Shown here piece after piece: positions 38,168 to 49,105 of a DNA stretch of 64,000 nucleotides (position 1 is its first letter; each line of letters begins with the position of its first letter). The notes beneath the pieces were generated by a model. The model was not told the origin of the DNA, did no database searches, and worked only from the letters and a program-made list of their open reading frames with translations. The position numbers and the translations under genes were made by a program. The stretch is from Lanius collurio (Eukaryota; Chordata; Aves; Passeriformes; Laniidae): positions 135,648 to 199,647 of the forward strand of contig JACBWW010000040.1 in NCBI GenBank assembly GCA_020086605.1, given 5' to 3'.

Positions 38168-39329
38168 TGTGCATGCACACATACTCTCTTTAACAAAAAA
38201 AAAATCACAGGTTCAATCCAATATATACATGGTCAATTTAAAATGAGTTGGCAGCCCCAGCACAACCTTGTACAGACAGACACACCAGACTGAGTGCAGT
38301 CTGCCTGATACATCCTTTATCTGCTGCATAAACATTAATGACTTTAATCACTTTGTTCTGCCCTTACCCATCATAGAAAGGAGCATCTCTCACTTGAAAT
38401 ACCCCATGTATAAAGGATCTACTTCCATATACCCAGTAATGAAGCACTTGCAAAGGGGTTGCCTGGAGATGTCAGCTCTGCCCCCAAGAGATCATAGCTA
38501 AGCATGTAAGTTTTTAAGGGTAAAATTGCAACAGTTCTTAGCAGACAGTGGAAAGAGAAACTTGGCACAGACTGGAGTAAGAGGCTGCCTCTACAGTGCT
38601 GCATGAAAGATCCTGATGTTTTTGAAAAATGACTGTTCTACCCTCCCCTCCTCCCCTCTTTTTTTTTCTGTAGACAGATGAACACTTAAAAAATTCAGTT
38701 TGCTCAAAGGCCGTGTGTAAACTGGGTTTGTGTGGACTTTTTTCCTGGACAGTATATCCTCTATGGTAACAGAAGGCACATACTTTTGCATTAATTGAGA
38801 TTTTCAGTCTCACAGGAGGTTTTCATTTTAATTGATGCCCCTCAAAATGTAATCTCTGCACTGTCCCCCACTCTTATAATGAAAACCCCTTTCATGTTCA
38901 CCCTCCCCCTTTTCCTTTAAAAAAATGATAAAGAGGACTCACAACAAAAATATTAGATCCTCATAGTAGCAGAGATGGATGTGCTCTGTTCTGAGTATCA
39001 TCACATTTTAGAACAATAAATAGCTATTTAATGTGTTTGCTATATTCTAATCCCAGAAATATGAGGGGAAAAAAAAAAGGAGAAAAACTGCTAGTCAGCT
39101 CTAATTGGACTCAAAATACTTGTTTTGGTACACTCACAAGTGAGCTGACATTTGAAAGACTTATACTTTTATAGGAGAAAACTTTCCATTCTGAGTGGTT
39201 TAAATTATGCATTTTGGGAATATGCAGCTAGACTTATTTGCCATAAATCTTTCACAGTAATTAGGTGGAAGGACAGAGAAAACATAATTTCTCTAAATGC
39301 TTTACTTCATTTAGAGAAATTTACTTCAT

Positions 39330-39609
39330 NNNNNNNNNNNNNNNNNNNNNNNNNNNNNNNNNNNNNNNNNNNNNNNNNNNNNNNNNNNNNNNNNNNNNNN
39401 NNNNNNNNNNNNNNNNNNNNNNNNNNNNNNNNNNNNNNNNNNNNNNNNNNNNNNNNNNNNNNNNNNNNNNNNNNNNNNNNNNNNNNNNNNNNNNNNNNNN
39501 NNNNNNNNNNNNNNNNNNNNNNNNNNNNNNNNNNNNNNNNNNNNNNNNNNNNNNNNNNNNNNNNNNNNNNNNNNNNNNNNNNNNNNNNNNNNNNNNNNNN
39601 NNNNNNNNN
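39330..39609. other. assembly gap (280 N)
   Basis: A run of 280 N. The 137 bases immediately to its right recur identically 740 bases downstream, which points to an assembly error or an unresolved local duplication, not a simple unknown insert. Confidence 0.98.
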
Positions 39610-39746
39610 ACTACCCTTGCCATGATTTCAATTTGTGGTGTACCATAAGCAAACGCCAGTGCTCCAGCAAAGGTTTGTGGTTCTTTTTTTTTCTTTGCAG
39701 GATCAATCAATCAGTTAAAAGAGCACTTTAATCAACTTGCACAAGG
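39610..39746. repeat. 137-bp exact duplicate of 40350-40486
   Basis: The sequence from ACTACCCTTGCC to TTGCACAAGG is identical at both places, offset by 740 bases. This copy starts exactly at the gap edge and then switches to a pyrimidine-rich stretch (TTATCTCCTCTTATCTCC). It includes the acceptor and the first 46 bases of the plus-strand exon-like element but not its donor. No mismatch was seen, so it is very recent or artefactual. Confidence 0.95.
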
Positions 39747-40349
39747 TTATCTCCTCTTATCTCCTCCCCTCTCCTCTCCTCTCCTATTTTTTTTTACAAA
39801 CAAAATCTATGAAGGACAGTTTCTCTTGCTCCTTTTTCCCTACCAGATGCTTTCCATCTTACTTATGAGGAGAGGTAGGACATCAAAGAGATAATGCACT
39901 TTGGATCTCTCAGGGCACTCTCTCTTCCATCAGCCTCTCAAGAGAAGAGGGAAAAACACTATATATACTCTTAATATATTATATGAAAAGTGAGACTTTA
40001 ACACACAAAGATGATTTCTTTCCTGAGAAGAGACTCCTAATACAATGGTATAAAAACCCAGAGGGGTTACACACTGAGAAGCAAATCAGAAGACAGTCGT
40101 CTTCTTAGTTAGGAACAAACATTCAAAACAATAGCAATTTTTTGGGATCTTCCATTAACTGCAGACAGAAAAAAAAATCTCAACCCAAAGCCTCACTGTG
40201 ACCCTCATATTGTGAAACACACAAAACTCCTATTTAAAGGGGAATCTTCAAGATACATAAACAGGCCAAATACCATCAAAACAAGAAAAGTTAATGACAG
40301 GCAGTCACTACCCATGCTGGGACTGAATCCATCAATATTTCTGCCTTCC

Positions 40350-40486
40350 ACTACCCTTGCCATGATTTCAATTTGTGGTGTACCATAAGCAAACGCCAGT
40401 GCTCCAGCAAAGGTTTGTGGTTCTTTTTTTTTCTTTGCAGGATCAATCAATCAGTTAAAAGAGCACTTTAATCAACTTGCACAAGG
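40350..40486. repeat. 137-bp exact duplicate of 39610-39746
   Basis: This is the second, apparently complete copy of the segment; it runs on into the rest of the exon-like element and its donor. On the minus strand a frame of 81 codons (40205-40450) with a hydrophobic stretch crosses it, but I see no splice signals for that frame and treat it as incidental. Confidence 0.95.
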
Positions 40487-40504
40487 CTTTGAACTCATAA
40501 TCAG
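40441..40504 (+). other. orphan plus-strand exon-like element (64 bp)
   Basis: On the plus strand a near-perfect acceptor (TTCTTTTTTTTTCTTTGCAG|) and a consensus donor (ATCAG|GTAAGTATG) bound 64 bases. Two of the three frames have stops; the third, entering in phase 1 and leaving in phase 2, is open and reads SINQLKEHFNQLAQGFELII, which looks like an amphipathic helix. I recognise no family. It is antisense to MACROD2, and no partner exon on the plus strand was identified. It could be an exon of a nested or antisense transcript, a remnant of one, or chance. Confidence 0.4.
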
Positions 40505-41513
40505 GTAAGTATGTGGGCTGTCCAGCACATGGCTTTGGAACAAAAGGGCAGGATCTCACACCCTGTCACACTTATCTAGAAAAATGAGAAGAGAGTCAAG
40601 TAGCAATGCTGAATTAAACATTAAATCTTTAAAATAAATAAGTTAACAGATGTTAATAATTATGTTATCTCTGAAAAATGCATGAAAATTTTCTGTTAGT
40701 CTTGAAGGCTGTACCGATGGATTGTATTTATTATAGATAGCATAACTCCTGTTTTGGATTACTGGTAGCAAACATTTTGTATATCACCCAGACTTTTTCC
40801 TGACGTACCCCCACAAAAATGCTAAAAAATTTAGACCAGCACAAGCAATTAATAGCATGATTATCACAGGAATATCAAAAACAATACAGCTGTGCACTGG
40901 TTCCTATCTGTTGGTAAATGAACAACTCCACAGGAAAGATCTCAGCTTGAAACTTTTAAATTAGATCATCTCTCTTGTTTCCTAAACTCCCTGTCATTTG
41001 GCCCTGTGACACATTAAAATATTTATCACAAACTAAATGATCTGAGTGTCCAGCACAGTCTGAATAAGATAAACACACTTTCTGCCTCTCTACTACGACT
41101 TCATCTCCTCCTGATGCGTTTATAGCTATTGTGTTTTTCTTTTCCTGCATCAGGAGAGCCCTGAACAGGGAGCTGATATTGCTGAGATAGATATGCATGC
41201 TTAGTTCCATGCTTCTGAGTCACCCCAGTGAGCCCAAGCTTTGGGCTTATTTGGGGTATGTCATGTTTGATAGATATTTCAGTAGGAACTCCATAACAAG
41301 GGGACTTAGGGATTTGTGGCATTTCTCCTACCAGCACAACAGTTGGTGCCAAGTACTTCATTATGAAGACTTTTGTAAATGAAAATCCAGGTGTTTACCT
41401 ATTTCTGTATTGTTTAACTGAGATTTTGGCAATTTCCAGACAAAAAGAAAAAACAGTTTAATGAAATTTCCTCTTGGGATGGGATATTTCAAAACACAAT
41501 TTTCAATCTATAC

Positions 41514-41579
41514 CTTTATTCTCATTCAGCTCAGTGTCTTCTGATGACAGGCTGGCTACAGCTGAAGATTTTGTTTCAT
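41514..41579 (-). CDS. MACROD2: MACROD2 tail exon E (66 bp, phase 1-1)
   Basis: The acceptor is TTTGTTCTTATAG| and the donor AAAG|GTATAG. Twenty-two codons begin DETKSSAVAS and end SSEDTELNENKG. The end resembles human DEDFAKDENITKG, just before the human GEVTDHS block, so order is kept. Residues are mostly acidic and serine; no fold is expected. Neighbouring introns are 3.3 kb upstream (to exon C) and 9.5 kb downstream. The downstream intron contains the second assembly gap and the orphan plus-strand exon-like element. The phase matches every other tail exon. Confidence 0.72.
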
Positions 41580-44500
41580 CTATAAGAACAAAGGAAATGA
41601 AAGAGAAGTTATTAATTAAATAGAAAACTGATGAACCACTTTACTGAAAATATGTTACGCCTTATTGAGACAAGGCATTAGACCTGAATTTCATTTACTG
41701 GCCTCCCATCCATTTACTGGCTATTACTGGTCTGACTGTCTTCCCTAAGATGTAAACTAACATTCCAATACAGCCAGATCAAATCTGTTTTTCAATATCT
41801 CATCACATGGAGAGAGGAACAGCTATTGGTTACATGCATAGGCTGGTGTTCTATTTGCTCCAATAATTCTTTCATTTAATCCATATATTTTGAGAAAAAA
41901 CAATTAAGTCATTCTTAACTTGAATCATGTCCGTGAATCCCACTGGAACTCAAGGGACTAGATGAAAATGCTTTCCTGAAAATAGAAGCTTTCATGAATC
42001 AGGCCTGAAATTAAAAAGTTCCTAAAAATCTGCAGCTTGGAGTTTTTTAATGGTGGAGCACACAGGTAAACCTATTGTAGTTAATAGATACAACTGGTAC
42101 ACGAACTTAATAAAATGTTTTCACTTTCACTGTTGCTTTTTCTTGCTGATTTTTATAGTTGTAAAATCTTTATTAGCTTTTGTTTTCATTTCTAGAGTTT
42201 CATTTCTTTCAAAAGATTTGTTGTTGATGATTCTAACAAAATCTTTTCCTTACATAGACACAAGCACTTTTAACTAGATTGAAACAAGAGCTCAGAACAG
42301 CCTGCCATTTTGTTTTGCAATGTGTTAACTGTGAAGCTCATTGATAACAGACTGGAGGCCAGACTTTAAAAAAACCCCATACAGCTGAAAATCTTCAGTC
42401 TTTTCAGACTACTGTTGTTTTTACCACAACTACTTTTTAAAAATAATATATACTTTTCTCTATAATATATTTTTCACTATAATGAGAATATGTAAAACTT
42501 TATATAATGGACCATGTAAGAATAGAGCATCAATTTTTTGTCCTATTTTCTCTTCCACAATATCAAAGTATATGATTTTTCATACTCAGAGGATGTTTAT
42601 GCCTTTTGGTTTAGATAATACAAATAAGAACTTTATCATTTGACGGGATTGTTCCTAACAGCAGTCACTTGTAGTGTTTAGAAATCTTCTAGAGATACAA
42701 GTGTGCACCTTGGAAAATCAGATAATTTTCCATTGCCACAAAAGGGAGCTAAAGCAGCAACCTCAAAGTTCCTGGTGGTGCTCTGTCTCTGCAATGCATA
42801 GAGGAGAAAGCAGCAGAGATTCACCAGGAGCACGTAACTAACTGGAGGTAATTGTGGCCCTCTCTGTTCCTGTCACTATGCAAATTAGGAGGGAGAATTG
42901 TTAAGCCAAATAATTTTCTCCTGTAACACAATCTGCTTGAGGCCAAGGAGGTGACTTATGAGTGGGCACGACATTATCTTTAGGCGTGTACCTAAAATGT
43001 GTTCCTCAGGTATGACATTTTCTGCATCTGGGATCTCAGATGTCTGGATCTTTTCTCTGACACTCTTCATGAGAAAGATGAAACATGAGTACCAATACAA
43101 GATAGCAAAAGAATGTACATCACAGCTCTGATAAAGCAGCTCTGACAGCTCGTATTGCAGTAAGTCATAACAAGCAGTTTTGGGAAAAGCATAGTTTATT
43201 TCAAACACACAGTAGCAAAGGAGTACTTTCAAGAGGTAAACATTCCTTAATTCTCTTAGGAAAAAAAGGGTATTTTTTTCAATCAGACTGAAATACTTAC
43301 CCCATCAGAGTGACTTTCAGTGACAAGTACAGCAGGCTGTATAGGGCATCTGCACATGCAGGTTTAACAAGAACCTCTACAACTGGAGCCAGGAGCTCCA
43401 GGCAGTGTTATCTCTTAAGTGAGCTAGCAGTCAACCAGTACTTGGTACAGTTAACAGCTGAAAATTGCTTGGACAAAGATATGCCCCAGTCTAGTCAGAG
43501 ATTCAAAACAGAATCTCAATTCACATGGAATAACTCGTTCTTCTACCTGGTCCCCTTTGTCTGTTCAAAATACAACTAGCATGAAAGTGAAAAACCCAGG
43601 GAAGGACATGTGGTTGCCCTCCAGCATTTACAAAACACCACCATGCAGTTATCTTGGGGAGGATAAAGTTTGCTGAGGTCCACGGGAATCTATTTTATTC
43701 TGTAATACCGTGTGCCTCTGGCTTCATCCCCCACTGCCTGCACCACATGAGGACACACAGAAAGGTAATAAAAAGGACATGAAACACAGAAGGACTCCAA
43801 GCTCAGACAGACAGCATCAGATGTTAACACTCAGCTGCACAAGAGTGACCTGTGGAGGACAGGGAGAAAAGCTGCCCTTCCACTTACACAGTGGCCAATG
43901 CACAGGACAAAAGGAAGACCCTCATCCAATAGATTTCTCATTTCCAAATGCAGGAAGCAAATCAGGTAAGTCAGGAATCCAGGCCTTCTAAATTTAGCAG
44001 CTGTGTTTGCTGACTGGCCACTTTCAGCTCAAGAAATTCAACAGAAAACCCTTTCATTCTCTCTGATTTAAGTACACTTAGGGAACATTCTGCACTACAA
44101 TGGGGGAAAAAATCCTGATGAAATGAGAAAAGCAGAGTGCCAGCAATACTACACTAAAAGACATACTTAAGAAATAAGGGGATAGATAGACATTTTGATT
44201 GCCACTTCAGGTCTTTTGGTAGCTAATTCATTCTAGCTGTCTTTTGCAAGGAACAAAGTTGTGTGGCATGAAAAATTAAACAGAAAAAAAAAATCACTTG
44301 TGAGCACAGAGTGACACTGTATTCCAACATACTGAACTCACTATAATTTATAAGCATGTCACCTGCAAAACCTACTGCTTGTGAACTCTGACATTCACTC
44401 CCAGCATATGCATTATTGTTCTCTATGGATTTAAATCTTCATAACCACTGTGACTTACGCAGACGATTTTTTAAAATTTGAAAATACTCTTAAAAAACAC

Positions 44501-44865
44501 CAGGAGCTGAGTTTTCATCAGAAGGAGCCTGCTGCTTGTTTCCCCCTTCCCCAAATTTCTTTTACTTCATTTCTCTTCTATGCAGAGGGGAAAAAATTAT
44601 TTATTCCTTGTGAGAGGATTAGCTGGATTAGGCACCTTAAAGGGAGAACACAGAGCTAGTAAGCTGCAGAGGGGTCTGCAATCCTGCACTGCAACACATT
44701 CCTTCATAATGAATGAAGATTTGGTCTCTAATGAGAGAATTGCTCAAGATCTGAGCAAATCTGGTGAAAATATACAAACATTCCCCTTCAAAGGCACTGA
44801 CTAAGGTTATTGCTCACCAAAGTGGATAAAACCTAATCTAGGCCTTTAATGAGCTGGGCACAAAC
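41580..44865 (-). other. MACROD2: MACROD2 intron between exons C and E (3.3 kb)
   Basis: It contains the doubtful exon D near 43 kb. A strong minus-strand donor GATGGG|GTAAGTATTT near 43300 has no phase-compatible exon in front of it: phase 1 meets a TGA directly upstream. No repeats were recognised. Confidence 0.6.
42971..43038 (-). other. possible decayed or alternative MACROD2 exon D
   Basis: On the minus strand an acidic open stretch reads IQTSEIPDAENVIPEEHILG up to a donor TTTTAG|GTACAC near 42991 (the stretch itself lies within about 42991-43043). It ends in phase 1 like the neighbouring exons and sits between exons C and E. However, the only phase-compatible acceptor is GTCAGAG|, about 16 bases past the pyrimidine tract with other AGs in between, and the donor is mediocre. 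It may be an exon that has lost its acceptor, a rarely used exon, or chance. The boundaries given are approximate. I do not include it in the joined reading frame. Confidence 0.2.
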
Positions 44866-44928
44866 CTGCTTCTTGGCTCTGGGTCTTACTTTCCTCGGTG
44901 TTTTGCTTATCCATTGTGGCATTACCAC
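44866..44928 (-). CDS. MACROD2: MACROD2 tail exon C (63 bp, phase 1-1)
   Basis: The acceptor is strong: TTTTTCTCAATAG|. Reading in phase 1 gives a peptide that begins GGNATMDKQNTEESK and ends SQEAG at the donor GCAG|GTTTGT, which is a weak donor. A better donor, GAAA|GTAAGA, lies inside the exon with its boundary at 44890 and is also phase 1, so a 39-base short form is possible. Alignment to human is loose, near VNTVTVPGPASEE, so support comes mostly from splice sites, phase and order. The peptide is hydrophilic with no domain. It contains an S-Q pair near its end, a minimal ATM/ATR-type motif; that is inference only. Confidence 0.62.
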
Positions 44929-47900
44929 CTATTGAGAAAAACACATAAAAATTATTTATGATACATCTTTTTATTGGTAACTGGAGCAGTGCAATATTAA
45001 TTGTAACCAATTTAGCACAAACTGCTAATTTACAGCAAAGTGCTGTGATAAAAAAGGAGAGATGTAAAGGTAAGCTGAAAAAAACTGTCAACAGGACCAG
45101 TTCCATTTAAACTACTCATATTTTTATATTGCAAGATGAGGAGTATAAATTTTATCTCAATAGGTTCACTGCTAATAACAATACCAAATAAAGGGATGTT
45201 TCCCTAAACACAGTCTGCAATCAATGAAATTGCACTTGAACTTTATAAAGTTGCTTGAACCTCTTTGTAATTTAAAAGAGGTTTTTTCCCAAGATTATTT
45301 TCCTCCAGTAACATTTCAACAGGATCCTCGAAGTGGCTTTGTTTCTGACCTACAGAACATATTTCAATGCCTATGGAAGGTAAGAATCAACTGAATAGAA
45401 TTTTAAAGCAGAAACCACAATGCCACTTAATGTAAAGTGTAAAAATGTGTCACAAATAGCTGCAATGAAGAGAGCACATCAAACCAAAGTAAAATCGCTT
45501 GGACTGAATGAAGTTTTCCCCTTTTTACATTCACATTAATTCCCAATTTTCTCCACTACTTCACTTTCATTATGCATTTTCTACCCTCCACCTCTCTTTT
45601 GGAAGGCAGGTACCAAACAGCAAATAACCACTGAGAACGGGTAATACCCTGAAAAATATCTATGAGTCTCTTAAACATTTCTTGCCCTGATTAGAAATAT
45701 ATCAGGAATTCTCTATTTTCAGGGATGGAAAAGGCTCTTTTAGCTTCATAATAACACGAGAGGCTGCAGTGCTGCATGTGGGATCAGCTGCCATGGCCAT
45801 GCTCCCTTCTTTGCAGCACCACAAGAACAGCTGAGTACAAGCCTTAATGAGGTATTTGAAAATCTGACTGCTGAGTGTATACATTGTGAGAAAAGAAATT
45901 CATTCCCAGGCCTGAAAATGTCTTGCTGATGATACACATTTTTTTTGCTGTGATCTCTGCTAGCTGCTGGGTTTTCTGATTACAGCTTCTCTAAAACAAC
46001 ACGGCTAAAGTTCCTCGTGTCGGCCACCTTGCTTTGACTGAACACATGGAAGCTGGAGAAGGGGACAGCAGTGGTCCAAATGTGATTAGGTGGTTGGAAG
46101 GAAAACAGAGAGCACGTGTTTTCCACAGGCAGAGGTACATCTGATGGCACACTGCACTGATATTTAAAGGCTGAGGTATGATGCTTTCCCTCTTTCCAGC
46201 AGGCAATTCTTCCTGGCATCCAGTAGATGGGACTAGTGGAGAATTATTTCCAAGGCTGGCTCTGCACAGAGCTGCTCTCAGGAGGAGAGGAGATGGAGCA
46301 GGAACTTGACACAACTCACGTGAGAGAAGAGAGGTGGGCAGGGTGCAGCTGATGGCCATCAGCCAGGACTTGGGCTTCCTGCTCTCCTGGTAACTCTTTG
46401 TATGAATTCCAACCTTAATGGATGACTTGCTATAGTGATTCCTTAGCACATTATTGAGCTCTAACCTTAAAAAATTGCTTTATGTGGATGACCAAAATGG
46501 CGTGACAAAACCTGTGGGGTTTTTCTTTCCCTGACTTGAAATCAAAATGTATTGTTTTCAAAGTCACCGTTCTGCCTGTCCACACACAATAGGAGGACCA
46601 TGTGAAAAACAGAAAGTTAGCTATACTAGAGGATAAACTTTTCTCTTCTCCACCCCTTTTCTTTTAAAACACAGGCTTGGCATAATCAAGCTATGCAGCA
46701 AGCAATTAATAAATAAAGACAATCCTGTAACACAGCAGTACAGTGGCACTGGAAAGATCTTTACCGATAGGTCAGACCCAAAGGGATTATTGCATCATTG
46801 TGACATGAGCAGTGCCAAAGCTTCAAGGATTTAATTATGGTCAAGTGTAACATGTTTCACTCTATGCAGAAAGACTATAACCAGAAAAAGCACGTCAGGC
46901 ATAAATGGTAACTACTGATATATCACTGAAATTAATTTCAGCCATTACCTTACCGCATTCACAATTTAAAACTCTATTTCCAGATGATACATTTTTCTAC
47001 ATCCATTATTATGACTATAGCCACAACTTACTTAACTAAAATCAGGTATTTCAAAGGTTCATTCATATTTATTGCCAAGAAATTGTATCTGTTGCTTAAG
47101 TCACTCAGAGAAAACTTAAACTATGAGAGAAAGTTTAAATGATCATCTGGTTCAGTAGATTATCGGATAAACCACATTTTCTCAATCCTAAATGTATTAT
47201 TTCACTGGACATTCACTTTTAGAACCAGTCTGATAGAACATAAATTACAGAATTCTCAATATGTTTTCACTTCACTTTTTTCCTTTAGAAAGAAAAATGT
47301 GTAAGACTTTAAACAGAAACTTCACCTCTTGCACTCTGACCCAGCCCAAGAGGGTGACTGGATCATGACATAAAAAGTCGTCTTGATCAGTGCACTGAAA
47401 GTAAGCGTTGTGCCTGGCAAGAGACTCTCGCAGAAGTAGAGAAAAGGAAATGCTAAAAACTAGGGCTGGACAAGTGATGCTCAAGTAAATGACCTGCAGA
47501 AGGAATGGTTAAACTCTGCTTAGCCTAGAGTATCCATCTCTTTAGAAAAGGAGGAAGCAGAACATGAACACACCGATAAGAAAGAAAACCAGAGAGTGGA
47601 GAAGGGACTAATCCCAAAGTCTTTGACAAACAGGTTTTTCCACTTTTAAAAAACCCTTCTAATGAGTCTCTCTGTGAGTGTGTTTGACTGATGAAGAGTC
47701 TTTCTGCAGTTATTGGTCTCTGCTGGAACTGGGTGCAGAGCAAATGGAAAGGCTTTAAGGAGCATGTCCTCAAGGCAAAGAGCTGGAAATATATTTTACA
47801 GGAGTAGTGAGACCATTTTTCCACCATATTTTTATTCACCTCTGGCTCTCCTTTTCTCTAGGCAGAAAAACCAGAGCCAGCGCATTTTCCTTGAGTCTTC

Positions 47901-49037
47901 CCCGTGACATTATTTATAATAAAAATGTCTTTTCCACTGGGTGGCTTCTACAGTATCTGCCATCCTTCTCTTCCCACTATTGCAGCAATCAGTGATTGCA
48001 TTTCTTTAGGTGAAAGCTGTCCTCACAATATTTGCCTTTCTATTACACTGGTAATTGAACAGCAATTTGTCACTCACTCCAAAGGAGATAAAAAAAGTAG
48101 CAAATGACATGTCATGTCATTTTAGGCCAGAAAATGTAAATGATTTTGAGCCACATCACAAGACAAATTGGAACATCTGCTTCTTTCCCCCTGGCATAAA
48201 ATTTGAAAAAAATAGAAGTTTGACGATTACAGTAGCACCATACAAATAAAATAAGCACATCAGATGCTAAAAGACCTAGTTCTGTCCACTTATTCTGCTT
48301 TCTCTTGCCAAGCTGACTACTGCCTGATAGGTTCTTGCTGTCTCCTCTTGCCATTTTCTTTGAGGTCATCAAAAATACCCATGCCCCTTCCCCATATGAT
48401 ACATTTGGTAGAAAAGAGGCTAAACAAGGATCAATCAGCATGCTCAGCAAGCTGGCAGAGCAAGTGGCACTTCTAAGTGGACCAGCAAAGAGGATTCTCT
48501 GGGAGAGCCTGCCCACTTTCTGTTACAGAGAGGCATTTAGCATGCACAGTGAGGTGTCAGCTGCAGTGGCAGCCCCCAAATGAAGCAGATAATATGATAA
48601 ATAATAAGCCAGCCATCAGACAGGAGAGGGCTGGGACAAGACCCTGATGAAAGATCAGGGGACAAACCCTCACCATTTTAGTGTTCTTCACATTTTCTCT
48701 GTAAGACCCTGGAAGCATGTGGCTTCTTACATCTTCCACTGTCCTTGTGACAAACATGGCAAGTCAAAAACATTAATAGCCTGCTGGCCTCTTGTCTATT
48801 CCCATTTCAGAGCTGAGGAAGGGCTAGGTAGGCTCGCACACCTACTCCTCTTCAGCAGCATCTTTCTTCACAAGCAGCTGGAGACATACTTAGAGATAAG
48901 GCTAAAGTCAGTGCCCCAAAAAGTGGTGCAAAAAGACATTTTTCAGAAGAAAACAGAATTGCAGATGCTGTATTTTTCTACTTAAAGGAAGAAATTCTGC
49001 ATAACCAGTAAAAACCAGTCCATTTCTACCCCTCCAA

Positions 49038-49105
49038 CACAGAACCACAGAATATCCTGATCTGGAAAGGATCCACAAGAATTATCAAGTCCAACTCATG
49101 AACAC
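49038..49105 (-). mobile_element. short CR1 LINE 3' end
   Basis: ACACAGAACCACAGAATATC, CTGATCTGGAAAGGATCCAC and AAGTCCAACTCATGAACACA are the terminal part of a CR1 subfamily read in reverse complement. About 70 bases are recognisable. Confidence 0.82.

Larger units (their letters stand above)
32046..41513 (-). other. MACROD2: MACROD2 intron between exons E and F (9.5 kb)
   Basis: It holds a solo LTR at 36915-37159, a short CA repeat at 38148-38167, an 18-bp tandem duplication at 34578-34610, the second assembly gap, an exact duplicated segment next to that gap and an exon-like element on the plus strand at 40441-40504. The remaining sequence is unique and AT-rich without recognisable exons. 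Confidence 0.6.

Noticed and set aside
40205..40450. Minus-strand 81-codon frame with a predicted membrane segment (LTFLVLMVFGLFMYL)
   Set aside because: No acceptor or donor fits it, it crosses the suspect duplicated segment, and a hydrophobic run is common in T-rich DNA read as protein.
43262..43320. Strong minus-strand donor GATGGG|GTAAGTATTT
   Set aside because: Phase 1 meets a TGA directly before the donor, and no acceptor gives a phase-compatible exon.
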